From Hyphomicrobiales bacterium (GTDB taxonomy: Bacteria > Pseudomonadota > Alphaproteobacteria > Rhizobiales > Aestuariivirgaceae), in the NCBI GenBank assembly GCA_016185245.1, contig JACPNZ010000041.1:157224-221223 (forward strand): a stretch of DNA of 64,000 nt. The letters run 5' to 3'. Shown here piece by piece: positions 1 through 6,813 of the stretch. The number at the start of each line of letters is the position of its first letter. The first letter of the stretch is position 1. Position numbers and translations under genes: made by a program. The notes below the pieces were generated by a model, which searched no databases, had not been told where the DNA came from, and saw only the letters and a program-made list of their open reading frames with translations.

Positions 1-1445
1 TTCGCAGCCTCCCCCTCGTCACCATCGATCCGCCGGACGCCCGCGATCATGACGACGCGGTGTGGGCCGAGATCGACGAAAAAACCGGCGGCGCCAATGT
101 CGTCGTGGCGATCGCCGATGTGGCAACCTATGTGCGCCCCGGCACGGCCCTCGACCGCGAGGCGAGGATCCGCGGCAATTCGGTCTATTTCCCCGACCGC
201 GTCGTGCCAATGCTGCCGGAGCGCATTTCCAACGACCTGTGTTCGCTGCGCGAAAGGGAGGAGCGTCCCGCCCTTGCCTGTTTCATGTCCTTCGACAAAG
301 CGGGGCGCAAAACGAAGCACCGCTTCGAGCGCGTCATCATGCGCTCGGCCGCCAAGCTCTCTTACGAGGAAGCCCAGGCGGCGATCGACGGCCGGGTGGG
401 CGGCAAGACCGACGGCCTCCTCGCTCCGGTGCTTCAGCCCCTGTGGCGGGCCTATGGGGTGCTGATGAAGGGCCGCAATGCCAGGGCTCCCCTCGAACTC
501 GATCTCCCCGAGCGCAAACTGATCCTCGACGCCCACGGCCTGATCGAGCGGGTGGTGACGCCCTTGCGGCTGGATGCCCACCGCCTGGTCGAGGAATTCA
601 TGATCCAGGCCAATGTGGCGGCGGCCGAGGAGCTTGCCGCCAAGCGCTCGCCACTGCTCTACCGGGTGCATGAGCCGCCGTCGGCGGAAAAGATCGGGGC
701 GCTGGCCGAATTCCTCCGCACCGTGGACATGTCGTTGTCCCTGGGCCAGGAGCTCAGGCCCCGGCATTTCAACCGCATCCTCGAGGCGGTGAAGGGCAAG
801 GACTACCAGCATGTGGTCAACGAGATGGTGCTGCGCACCCAGGCCCAGGCCCTCTATGCACCCGACAACAAGGGCCACTTCGGCCTGGCGCTCCAACGCT
901 ACGCCCATTTCACCTCGCCCATCCGCCGCTATGCCGATTTGATCGTGCACCGCGCCCTGATCTCCGGCCTGGGGCTGGGCGATGATGGCCTCTCGGCCGA
1001 GGATATCTCGCGCCTCAAGGACACCGCCGACATGATCTCCGACGCCGAGCGCCGTGCCATGGCAGCCGAGCGCGAAACCGTCGACCGGCTGATCGCTTCT
1101 CATCTTGCCAGCCGGACTGGTGCGGTATTTCGCGGCCGCATCCGCGGCGTGGTGGGGGCAGGCCTGTTCGTCACCCTCGACGACAGCGGTGCCGACGGCT
1201 TCGTGCCGGTGACGAGCCTCGGCGGCGGCTATTTCGTCTTCGACCAGACCCGCCATGCGCTGGTCGGCGAAAGGAGCGGCGACACCTGGCAGCTCGGCGA
1301 CCGGGTAGAGGTTCGTCTGGTCGAGGTGACGCCGGTCTCCGGCGGCATGCGTTTCGATATCGTCTCGGCTCCCCGCGAAGGCAAACCCATCTCGCGCCGC
1401 GCCGCACGTTTTGCCCACAAGGGGTCAAACAAACGCCGCAAGTGA
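1..1445 (+). CDS. rnr: Ribonuclease R, 3' part (5' end outside window)
   Basis: This is the C-terminal two thirds of the 3'-5' exoribonuclease RNase R, which degrades structured RNA and takes part in RNA quality control. The reading frame is open from base 3. The catalytic signature of the RNB domain, TIDPPDARDHDDAVWA, lies at the very start, with the metal-binding aspartates visible. The RNB domain continues with the ASPIRRYADL-type motif (here TSPIRRYADL near base 915). An S1 RNA-binding domain follows (GRIRGVVGAGLFVTL, near base 1140), and the protein ends in a Lys/Arg-rich tail typical of RNase R rather than RNase II. The stop is at 1443-1445. DUF983, Nudix and rpmG genes follow on the same strand, as in many alphaproteobacteria. 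Confidence 0.95.
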   Translation, partial: RSLPLVTIDPPDARDHDDAVWAEIDEKTGGANVVVAIADVATYVRPGTALDREARIRGNSVYFPDRVVPMLPERISNDLCSLREREERPALACFMSFDKAGRKTKHRFERVIMRSAAKLSYEEAQAAIDGRVGGKTDGLLAPVLQPLWRAYGVLMKGRNARAPLELDLPERKLILDAHGLIERVVTPLRLDAHRLVEEFMIQANVAAAEELAAKRSPLLYRVHEPPSAEKIGALAEFLRTVDMSLSLGQELRPRHFNRILEAVKGKDYQHVVNEMVLRTQAQALYAPDNKGHFGLALQRYAHFTSPIRRYADLIVHRALISGLGLGDDGLSAEDISRLKDTADMISDAERRAMAAERETVDRLIASHLASRTGAVFRGRIRGVVGAGLFVTLDDSGADGFVPVTSLGGGYFVFDQTRHALVGERSGDTWQLGDRVEVRLVEVTPVSGGMRFDIVSAPREGKPISRRAARFAHKGSNKRRK

Positions 1446-1866
1446 CCGGCAAATTCTTCGCTGTTCGAGTGAACGAAAACATTAACTCCAGTTCATTCGC
1501 GCCGGCCCGGGGGCGCCGCAAGTTCACCCCAAGCCGCGAGGTCCGCCGTCATGAAGCCAGCGTCTGCAATACAACCTCTTTCGCCAGCACCGGGCGATGG
1601 CGCCGACGGTCGCTTGCCGTATGTGGTCCGCGGCCCGGATGAGCAAGAGGCCGGCTTCGAGGATGATGATGACGACCTGCGGACTTTGATCAACCTCTCC
1701 GCACTCAGTTTCATCCTGCAATAGACGCAACTCGCCACGAAAATGGCTACGGCATCGTGCGCTTCGTCGCGCCGGACACTTCGGTCGGCGATGCTGTTGG
1801 TGACAGCGATTGCGGCAGACGGTCGCGCGACAGGGCGGGGACTTAACCGACCGAGCGGCCGGGACC
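1446..1866. other. 421-base gap between rnr and DUF983
   Basis: No recognised gene lies here. The stretch holds one short plus-strand reading frame (1551-1724, listed separately) and a further short open stretch in another frame (about 1646-1847) without a clear start. I see no terminator after rnr. Confidence 0.5.
1551..1724 (+). CDS. Possible small protein, 57 aa, unknown
   Basis: This ATG-started frame encodes 57 residues with a run of five aspartates (FEDDDDDL) and a hydrophobic C-terminal end (LINLSALSFILQ). A GAGG sequence sits about 9 bases before the ATG and could be a ribosome binding site. Codons in the central part end mostly in G or C, as in the neighbouring genes. I do not recognise the sequence, and its only support is the reading frame, a weak ribosome site and codon use. 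It may equally be non-coding spacer between rnr and DUF983. Confidence 0.25.
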   Translation: MKPASAIQPLSPAPGDGADGRLPYVVRGPDEQEAGFEDDDDDLRTLINLSALSFILQ

Positions 1867-2313
1867 ATGGTACCGGCCATGATGCTGGCCATCGAATCTG
1901 CCGAACTCACCCTTCCCAGGGCCCGCTCGTCGAAGCGTGCCATGTGGCGGGGCTTCACCCGCCACTGTCCCCACTGCGGCACCGGACATTTGTTCTGCGC
2001 CTTCCTCAAGGTGGTCGACACTTGCCCCCACTGCGGCGAGGAACTGCACCATCAGCGGGCCGACGACGCACCCCCCTATTTCACCCTCTTCATCATCGCC
2101 CATCTCGTGGTGCCGTCGGTCTTGGTGGTCGAATGGCTATGGCACCCGCCGCTCCTCGCCCAGGCCATCTTGTGGAGCCTGGTGACCCTGGCTCTCAGCT
2201 TCGCCCTCATGCCGTCGGTCAAGGGCGCCATCGTCGGCCTGCAATGGGCGCTGCGCATGCATGGCTTTGACTTGTCGGCGGCGCGCCGGGAGGATATGGC
2301 GTCTCGCACCTAA
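1867..2313 (+). CDS. DUF983 family small membrane protein
   Basis: A 148-residue protein of the DUF983 family. Two Cys pairs near the N-terminus, CPHCG and CPHCGEE, form a zinc-ribbon-like knuckle. Two hydrophobic segments follow (FTLFIIAHLVVPSVLVVEWL and LAQAILWSLVTLALSFALM), so it is probably an inner-membrane protein with a cytoplasmic Zn knuckle. The molecular function is unknown. The ATG at 1867 was chosen; a longer frame starts with TTG at 1810, and ATGs at 1879 and 1882 are also possible. It lies between rnr and a Nudix gene (13-base gap to the next start), an order shared by many alphaproteobacteria. Confidence 0.85.
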   Translation: MVPAMMLAIESAELTLPRARSSKRAMWRGFTRHCPHCGTGHLFCAFLKVVDTCPHCGEELHHQRADDAPPYFTLFIIAHLVVPSVLVVEWLWHPPLLAQAILWSLVTLALSFALMPSVKGAIVGLQWALRMHGFDLSAARREDMASRT

Positions 2314-2326
2314 CCAGCGAGACCCC

Positions 2327-3013
2327 ATGACCCTGACCGATCCGGAACTGCAAACGTCGCAGCACTTGGCAAAGGCCCAAGTCCCGCGCGATGCCGCGAC
2401 CCTCATCGTGGTGCGCCGCGACGGCGGTCGCCCACGCATCCTCATGGGCCAGCGCCATGCCGGCCACGCCTTCATGCCCAACAAGTTCGTCTTTCCCGGC
2501 GGGAGGCTCGATGCCGCCGACTGCCGCGTGCACCCGTCCCGCGACCTGCACCCGGATGTGCTTGGCAAATTGACCCAGCGCATGCGCTCCCGCCCTTCGG
2601 CCGCCCGCGCCCGTGGCCTTGCCATCGCCGCACTCCGCGAGACCTTCGAGGAGACGGGTTTGTTAATCGGCCGCCGGCAACCCGTTGAAGCCCCCGATCT
2701 GTCGGGGCTCGTGTTCTTCGCCCGGGCCATCACTCCGCCCGGCCGCACAAGGCGCTTCGATTCGCGGTTTTTCGTCTGCGGTGCGGAGTCCGTTGCCAAT
2801 CTGGACAACCCCCACCACGACGGTTCAGGCGAGCTGCTGACCTTGACCTGGTTCACTCTCGAAGAAACCCTCGGCCTCGATCTGCCGTCGATCACCAAGG
2901 ACATATTGGCGAGGCTCCGGCCCCATCTCGACCGCGGCACCCTCCCCAGCGCCGACGGCCCGGTGAGCTTCCAGTACCATCGCCGCATGGCTTGGCGAGA
3001 GGAGACGCTCTAA
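2327..3013 (+). CDS. Nudix hydrolase
   Basis: A 228-residue Nudix-fold pyrophosphohydrolase. The substrate strand reads FVFPGGRLDAAD. The Nudix helix core follows after an insertion of roughly 40 residues: ALRETFEETGLLIG, with the RExxEExG glutamates that bind Mg2+. The spacing between the GG of FPGGRLD and the RE motif is longer than in the minimal Nudix box, as in the larger Nudix proteins annotated as NUDIX hydrolase or CoA pyrophosphatase-like. The substrate cannot be told from sequence. The ATG at 2327 was chosen because it follows the DUF983 stop by 13 bases; a frame-compatible start at 2261 would overlap DUF983. Probably cotranscribed with DUF983. Confidence 0.85.
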   Translation: MTLTDPELQTSQHLAKAQVPRDAATLIVVRRDGGRPRILMGQRHAGHAFMPNKFVFPGGRLDAADCRVHPSRDLHPDVLGKLTQRMRSRPSAARARGLAIAALRETFEETGLLIGRRQPVEAPDLSGLVFFARAITPPGRTRRFDSRFFVCGAESVANLDNPHHDGSGELLTLTWFTLEETLGLDLPSITKDILARLRPHLDRGTLPSADGPVSFQYHRRMAWREETL

Positions 3014-3024
3014 TCCGCCGCAAC

Positions 3025-3053
3025 TTGACTTTGCCCGACAATTCGGGTCTATC
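3025..3053 (+). promoter_or_regulatory. Promoter of rpmG
   Basis: TTGACT (3025-3030), a 17-base spacer and TCTATC (3048-3053) lie just after the Nudix stop. Transcription would start near 3060, leaving a leader of about 20 bases with GGAG six bases before the rpmG ATG. This fits separate, strong expression of a ribosomal protein gene. Confidence 0.5.
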
Positions 3054-3079
3054 GCCACAATTCCCGTCTGGAGACTCCC

Positions 3080-3247
3080 ATGGCCAAAGGCAATGTTATC
3101 AAGATCAAGCTGGCGTCGACCGCCGACACCGGATATTTCTACGTCACCAAGAAGAATTCCAAGACCAAGACTGAGAAGATGTCGCTGAAGAAGTACGATC
3201 CGGTGGCGCGCAAGCACGTCGAGTTCAAGGAAACCAAGATCAAGTAA
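3080..3247 (+). CDS. rpmG: 50S ribosomal protein L33
   Basis: A 55-residue basic protein with the full L33 pattern ([20 protein letters not shown] at the start, then [19 protein letters not shown] at the end). It lacks the two CxxC zinc-binding pairs, so it is the zinc-independent (C-minus) form. L33 sits near the E site of the large subunit. GGAG is placed six bases before the ATG. The gene has its own promoter upstream and an intrinsic terminator 29 bases after the stop. Confidence 0.97.
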   Translation: MAKGNVIKIKLASTADTGYFYVTKKNSKTKTEKMSLKKYDPVARKHVEFKETKIK

Positions 3248-3275
3248 ACCTGCCGTTCGTTGCAGGTTCAGAAAG

Positions 3276-3297
3276 GCACCGCCCGGGCGGTGCTTTT
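3276..3297 (+). terminator. Rho-independent terminator of rpmG
   Basis: GCACCGCC and GGCGGTGC (3276-3293) form a perfect 8-bp GC-rich stem with a two-base turn, followed at once by TTTT (3294-3297). It lies 28 bases after the L33 stop codon. Confidence 0.85.
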
Positions 3298-3386
3298 GGC
3301 GTTTCTGCGGGCCAATGCGCCCGACGGGGATGACAGTCCGTCGCCAGGGCGTATGCTCTGCATAGGGCAGGCGAAGGACGTGGCTA

Positions 3387-3788
3387 ATGGACATGAGCAG
3401 GTTAAAAGATGCCATCGATCTTGCCGGGCGCGTGCTGATTGCCGCGCTCTTCATCTGGGACGGCTGGGGCATCACTCAAGACTATGGCGGTGCTGCCGAT
3501 TATCTCACCCAACATGGCGTGCCAGGCTTCGCCTTGCCCATGGCCCTTGCCTTGCAGCTGGGCGGCGGGGCTCTGGTGATCGTCGGCTGGTGGACCCGGC
3601 TCGCCGCCCTCGGGCTTGCCGGCTTCTGTCTCTCCACGGCGCTGATCTTCCACAGCGACTTCAGCGATTTCAACGAGCAGATTCATTTCTGGAAGGATCT
3701 CGCCATCGCCGGCGGGTTTCTGATCCTCGCAGCCCACGGCGCCGGCGGCTGGGCGCTCGATGCCAGAGGGCGCCAGGCGGGCATTTGA
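3387..3788 (+). CDS. DoxX family membrane protein
   Basis: A 133-residue polytopic membrane protein of the DoxX family. Four hydrophobic helices are visible: about residues 8-28, 47-66, 70-88 and 104-122. The N-terminal helix carries the family pattern GRVLIAALFIWDGWG, and the second begins GVPGFALPMALALQLGGG. DoxX proteins are linked to redox homeostasis and quinone-dependent oxidation in some bacteria, but there is no partner gene here and no specific role can be given. It is separated from rpmG by a terminator and followed by a large palindrome, so it is probably monocistronic. Confidence 0.8.
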   Translation: MDMSRLKDAIDLAGRVLIAALFIWDGWGITQDYGGAADYLTQHGVPGFALPMALALQLGGGALVIVGWWTRLAALGLAGFCLSTALIFHSDFSDFNEQIHFWKDLAIAGGFLILAAHGAGGWALDARGRQAGI

Positions 3789-3794
3789 AATGGT

Positions 3795-3847
3795 GCCGGT
3801 CCGGGTTGTGATGACGAGGAGGCCACTCGTCACCAGCCCGGACCGGC
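3795..3847. repeat. Large REP-like palindrome after the DoxX gene
   Basis: GCCGGTCCGGG (3795-3805) pairs perfectly with CCCGGACCGGC (3837-3847). An inner arm TGACGAG (3812-3818) pairs with CTCGTCA (3826-3832). Between them one G-U and two Watson-Crick pairs form, leaving a small bulge and a seven-base loop. It begins 7 bases after the DoxX stop. No T-run follows on either strand, so it is not a canonical terminator. The form suits an intergenic REP-type element or a 3' mRNA-stabilising hairpin. Confidence 0.6.
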
Positions 3848-4018
3848 GAACCCCTCGACTCAGGAGATGCGGCGGACCTGAAGCGCGGGGTATCCAAGAT
3901 CTGGCGGGACGGCGTCGAACCGATATGGAAGCCGCGCGCCTCGCCTCAAAAGCCACCCCGGAGGCCCTAGGAGGCGCCGCCGGAACCGCTCCGAATTCAC
4001 CTAATTTTTACGCGAAAT

Positions 4019-4080
4019 CGCTTCAAGACGCCACCATAAGCTATGGTAAACGCTGGTCTTATGGCGTTAAGGGTGAAGCG
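4019..4080. repeat. Inverted repeat beyond scpB
   Basis: CGCTTCA (4019-4025) pairs with TGAAGCG (4074-4080), and CCATAAG (4034-4040) pairs with CTTATGG (4058-4064). This leaves an imperfect hairpin with an interior loop. It sits just past the 3' end of the minus-strand scpB operon and may stabilise or end that transcript. No clear U-run follows. Confidence 0.4.
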
Positions 4081-4090
4081 TTAGGGTAAA

Positions 4091-4852
4091 TCAGCGCCCA
4101 CCCGGCTCATGGTCCGCCGGTTCCGGCAGATGCATCTCCAGCGGCAGTTCCTCGTCGCCGTCGAGCGGGTCCTCCTCGGCCGTCAGCTCATCGGCCCCGC
4201 GCGGCATCGGAATGTCGAAACCAGGCGGCAGATTGGCATCGAGGAGGCCGGCGCCCTTGAGTTCCTGGAGGCCCGGCAGATCGCTCACCTCGTTCAGGCC
4301 GAAATGTTGAAGGAAGGCCTCGGTGGTACCATAGGTGACCGGCCGTCCGGGCGTCCGGCGGCGGCCGCGCAGGTGCACCCAGCCGACTTCGAGCAAAATG
4401 TCGAGGGTGCCCTTGGAGATCGCCACGCCGCGGATTTCCTCGATGTCGGCGCGGGTCACCGGCTGGTGATAGGCGACGATCGCCAGGGTTTCGAGAGCCG
4501 CCCTGGAGAGCCGCCGCTGCTCGGTCGTCTCGCGGCGCAAGATGAAGCTCAAGTCCTCGGCGGTGCGCAGCATCCACTTGCCTGCAACTTCCACCAGATT
4601 GACGCCGCGATTAGCATAATTGGCCTGGAGGTCGGCAAGCAGCGCCGCGATGTCGGCAGTGTCCGGCAGGAAGCGCTTGAACTTCTCCAGTTCGACCGGC
4701 TCGGATGCAGCAAACAGCACCGCCTCGACGATGCGCAGATGCTGATTGCGGTCGGCCCGCGGATGCAGCGTCACCACGCCCGCCTGCTCATCGGTATCCG
4801 GCGACGGCTCTCCGGTGGTGGCGCCTTCAATCATTGTGCTGATGTTCTGCAT
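4091..4852 (-). CDS. scpB: Segregation and condensation protein B
   Basis: A 253-residue ScpB, a kleisin-associated subunit that, with ScpA and SMC, forms bacterial condensin and compacts newly replicated DNA. The central region (about residues 40-190) is the tandem winged-helix ScpB domain, recognisable by IVEAVLFAASEPV, ALETLAIVAYHQPVTRADIE, EIRGVAISKGTLDILLE and RRRTPGRPVTYGTTEAFL. The C-terminal 50 residues are acidic and low complexity. ATG at 4852 is preceded by GAGGAG. It lies 27 bases after scpA on the same strand and is the last gene of the argS-SPOR-nagZ-scpA-scpB run. Confidence 0.95.
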   Translation of the reverse strand: MQNISTMIEGATTGEPSPDTDEQAGVVTLHPRADRNQHLRIVEAVLFAASEPVELEKFKRFLPDTADIAALLADLQANYANRGVNLVEVAGKWMLRTAEDLSFILRRETTEQRRLSRAALETLAIVAYHQPVTRADIEEIRGVAISKGTLDILLEVGWVHLRGRRRTPGRPVTYGTTEAFLQHFGLNEVSDLPGLQELKGAGLLDANLPPGFDIPMPRGADELTAEEDPLDGDEELPLEMHLPEPADHEPGGR

Positions 4853-4879
4853 CTCCTGGCTCCTCGCTCCCGGCCGGCC

Positions 4880-5701
4880 TCAGGCGGCACTCGCCTTGCG
4901 GCGCATGTAGATGGGTTTGAACGGCTTTTCCTGGCGGATTTCGACCACCCCTTCGCGGGCCAGTTCCAGGGTCGCGGTAAAGCTCGACGCCCTGACCGAT
5001 CGCCGCATGGCGGGCTCGGCCAAATAGTCGGCAAGCCAGCCATCGAGGGTGTCCCAGTCGCCCATCGCGCCCAGCAGGCGTTCAAGCGCATTGCGCGCCT
5101 CCTTGATCGACCAGGTCGGGGCCCGGCGCACCGTATAGGACTGGTGCCGCAGCTTCTTTTGGCGGCGCTCGGCATAGGCCTTGAGGAGATCGATGAGGTT
5201 GTCGGCATATTGCTGACGTGTCTCGATGACCAAGGGTTCGGGCGCACCACGGCCATGGACGTCGCGGCCCAGAAGATTTCGTGCCATCAGCTTGGCCGAG
5301 GCATCGCGCATCGCCTGCAGCCGCCTGAGGCGGAAGGCGAGCCGCGCCGCCAAATCTTCCGGCAATGCTTCCTCGGCGCCCGGCGGTACTGGAAGGAGCA
5401 GGCGCGACTTGAGATAGGCGAGCCATGCCGCCATCACCAGATAGTCGGCGGCGATTTCGATCTGCATGTGCCGGGCCTTCTCGATGAAGGCGAGATACTG
5501 CTCGGCGAGCGCCAAGATGGAAATCTGGGCGAGATCGATCTTGTGGTGTCGCGCCAGTTCGAGGAGAAGATCGAGCGGGCCCTCGAAACCGCCGACATCG
5601 ACGATCAGCGCCTCGCCGGGCCCGTCGGCCAAGGGCTCGCGCGGCGGGCCGGAATCCTCAGCCCACGGATCGGTTTCCTGGTCCTGTTGCGCCGCCGTCA
5701 C
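4880..5701 (-). CDS. scpA: Segregation and condensation protein A (kleisin)
   Basis: ScpA is the kleisin that bridges SMC heads and recruits ScpB. The N-terminal SMC-binding part reads VGGFEGPLDLLLELARHHKI and is followed by ISILALAEQYLAFIE. The C-terminal winged helix includes FTATLELAREGVVEIRQEK. I chose the GTG at 5701 (273 aa) because AGGGAG lies eight bases upstream. An ATG at 5722 (280 aa) is in frame but has no visible ribosome site. A still longer open frame to 6001 lies inside nagZ and is not credible. Located between nagZ and scpB in one operon. Confidence 0.93.
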   Translation of the reverse strand: MTAAQQDQETDPWAEDSGPPREPLADGPGEALIVDVGGFEGPLDLLLELARHHKIDLAQISILALAEQYLAFIEKARHMQIEIAADYLVMAAWLAYLKSRLLLPVPPGAEEALPEDLAARLAFRLRRLQAMRDASAKLMARNLLGRDVHGRGAPEPLVIETRQQYADNLIDLLKAYAERRQKKLRHQSYTVRRAPTWSIKEARNALERLLGAMGDWDTLDGWLADYLAEPAMRRSVRASSFTATLELAREGVVEIRQEKPFKPIYMRRKASAA

Positions 5702-5783
5702 GCCTTCATCTCCCTGTCGCATTCGAAGAATTACCGCAGCACTTGTGCTGATTCGCTGCCCGAGGCGCAGCTTATCCCCAGTT

Positions 5784-6806
5784 TCAGGGGGATACGAGGG
5801 TTTCCAGATCCTTGAGTGCTGCCTTGCGATCGAACGGCATGGGCCGTCCCCGGGCCTTGAGCGCCAGCCTCGCCCGGCGCAGCGCCCGGCCCTTGAGCGG
5901 TCCCGCCGCCCTGGCCACCTCCCGCATCTCGGCCATATTGCCGTTGCAGTGCAGGACCACGTCGCAGCCGGCCGCGAGAGCCCGCTCGGTCCTTTCGGCA
6001 AAACTGCCGGTCAGCGCCTTCATCGACAGATCGTCCGACAAGAGGAGCCCACCGAAGCCGATTTCGCCGCGGATTACTTTCTTGATCACCTTAGCCGACA
6101 GCGTCGCCGGATTGAGCTTGTCGAGGGCGGTGAACACCACATGCGCGGTCATCGCCATCGGTGCATCGGCGAAGGCAGCAAATGGTGGAAAGTCGACGGC
6201 GCGCAGATCTTCGAGGCTCGCCTCGACCACCGGCAGGTCGTGATGGCTGTCGGCCCGGGCCCGGCCGTGGCCGGGCATATGTTTGACGACCGGCAGTACG
6301 CCGCCCATCATGAAGCCCGAAGCGTGGGCCCGAGCCAGTCCGACGATCGCCTCGCCCCGGTCGCTGTAGGCGCGGCTGCCGATCACCTCATGGGCGCCGG
6401 GCTGGGGCACGTCGAGCACTGGCAGGCAGTTGACGGTAATGCCGGCTTCGATCAGGTCTTCGGCCATCAGCCGGCCGATGTTGCGGGCGGCACGCAGGCC
6501 TGCAACCGCATCGCGCCCGTAGAGTTCGCCGTAGCTGCGCGCCGGCGGATAGCTCCGCCAGGCATTGGATGGCGGCCCCAGGCGCTGCACCCGGCCGCCC
6601 TCCTGGTCGACGAACACCGGAGCGGTGCGGCGCTCCACCGCTTGACGGAATGCCCCGGTCAGCGCCTTGAGCTGATCGGGCGTTTCGCAATTGCGCTTGA
6701 ACAGGATGAGGCCCCACGGCCGCATTTCCCGGAAGAAATCAGCTTCCTCGGCCGACAGCTGCGGGCCGGCGCAGCCGGAGATGAAGGCACCGATGGGAGG
6801 CATCAA
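5784..6806 (-). CDS. nagZ: Beta-N-acetylhexosaminidase (muropeptide recycling)
   Basis: A 340-residue GH3 family cytoplasmic glycosidase that removes GlcNAc from GlcNAc-anhydroMurNAc peptides during peptidoglycan recycling. The NagZ signature KHMPGHGRARADSHHDLPVV is complete, including the flexible-loop His and the Asp of the general acid-base dyad. Upstream are FVDQEGGRVQRLGPP (substrate pocket) and LSDDLSMKAL with the catalytic nucleophile Asp. No signal peptide is seen, as expected. It starts 7 bases after the stop of the SPOR-domain gene. This coupling of NagZ with SPOR and Scp proteins is the usual alphaproteobacterial order. Confidence 0.96.
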   Translation of the reverse strand: MMPPIGAFISGCAGPQLSAEEADFFREMRPWGLILFKRNCETPDQLKALTGAFRQAVERRTAPVFVDQEGGRVQRLGPPSNAWRSYPPARSYGELYGRDAVAGLRAARNIGRLMAEDLIEAGITVNCLPVLDVPQPGAHEVIGSRAYSDRGEAIVGLARAHASGFMMGGVLPVVKHMPGHGRARADSHHDLPVVEASLEDLRAVDFPPFAAFADAPMAMTAHVVFTALDKLNPATLSAKVIKKVIRGEIGFGGLLLSDDLSMKALTGSFAERTERALAAGCDVVLHCNGNMAEMREVARAAGPLKGRALRRARLALKARGRPMPFDRKAALKDLETLVSP

Positions 6807-6813
6807 GAGTTTG

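Larger units (their letters stand above)
3789..4090. other. 302-base gap between convergent DoxX and scpB genes
   Basis: The gap separates the convergent DoxX and scpB genes and holds two inverted repeats (3795-3847 and 4019-4080, both listed). A 109-residue plus-strand frame crosses the gap but has no recognisable sequence. The bases from about 3980 to 4090 are AT-richer than the surroundings. Confidence 0.5.

Noticed and set aside
1446..1510. Possible SOS (GTTC-N7-GTTC) box after rnr
   Set aside because: GTTC and GAAC words occur there but not with the N7 direct-repeat spacing known for alphaproteobacterial LexA.
4109..5815. 568-codon plus-strand frame opposite scpB and scpA
   Set aside because: Covers two recognised genes on the other strand; no domain.
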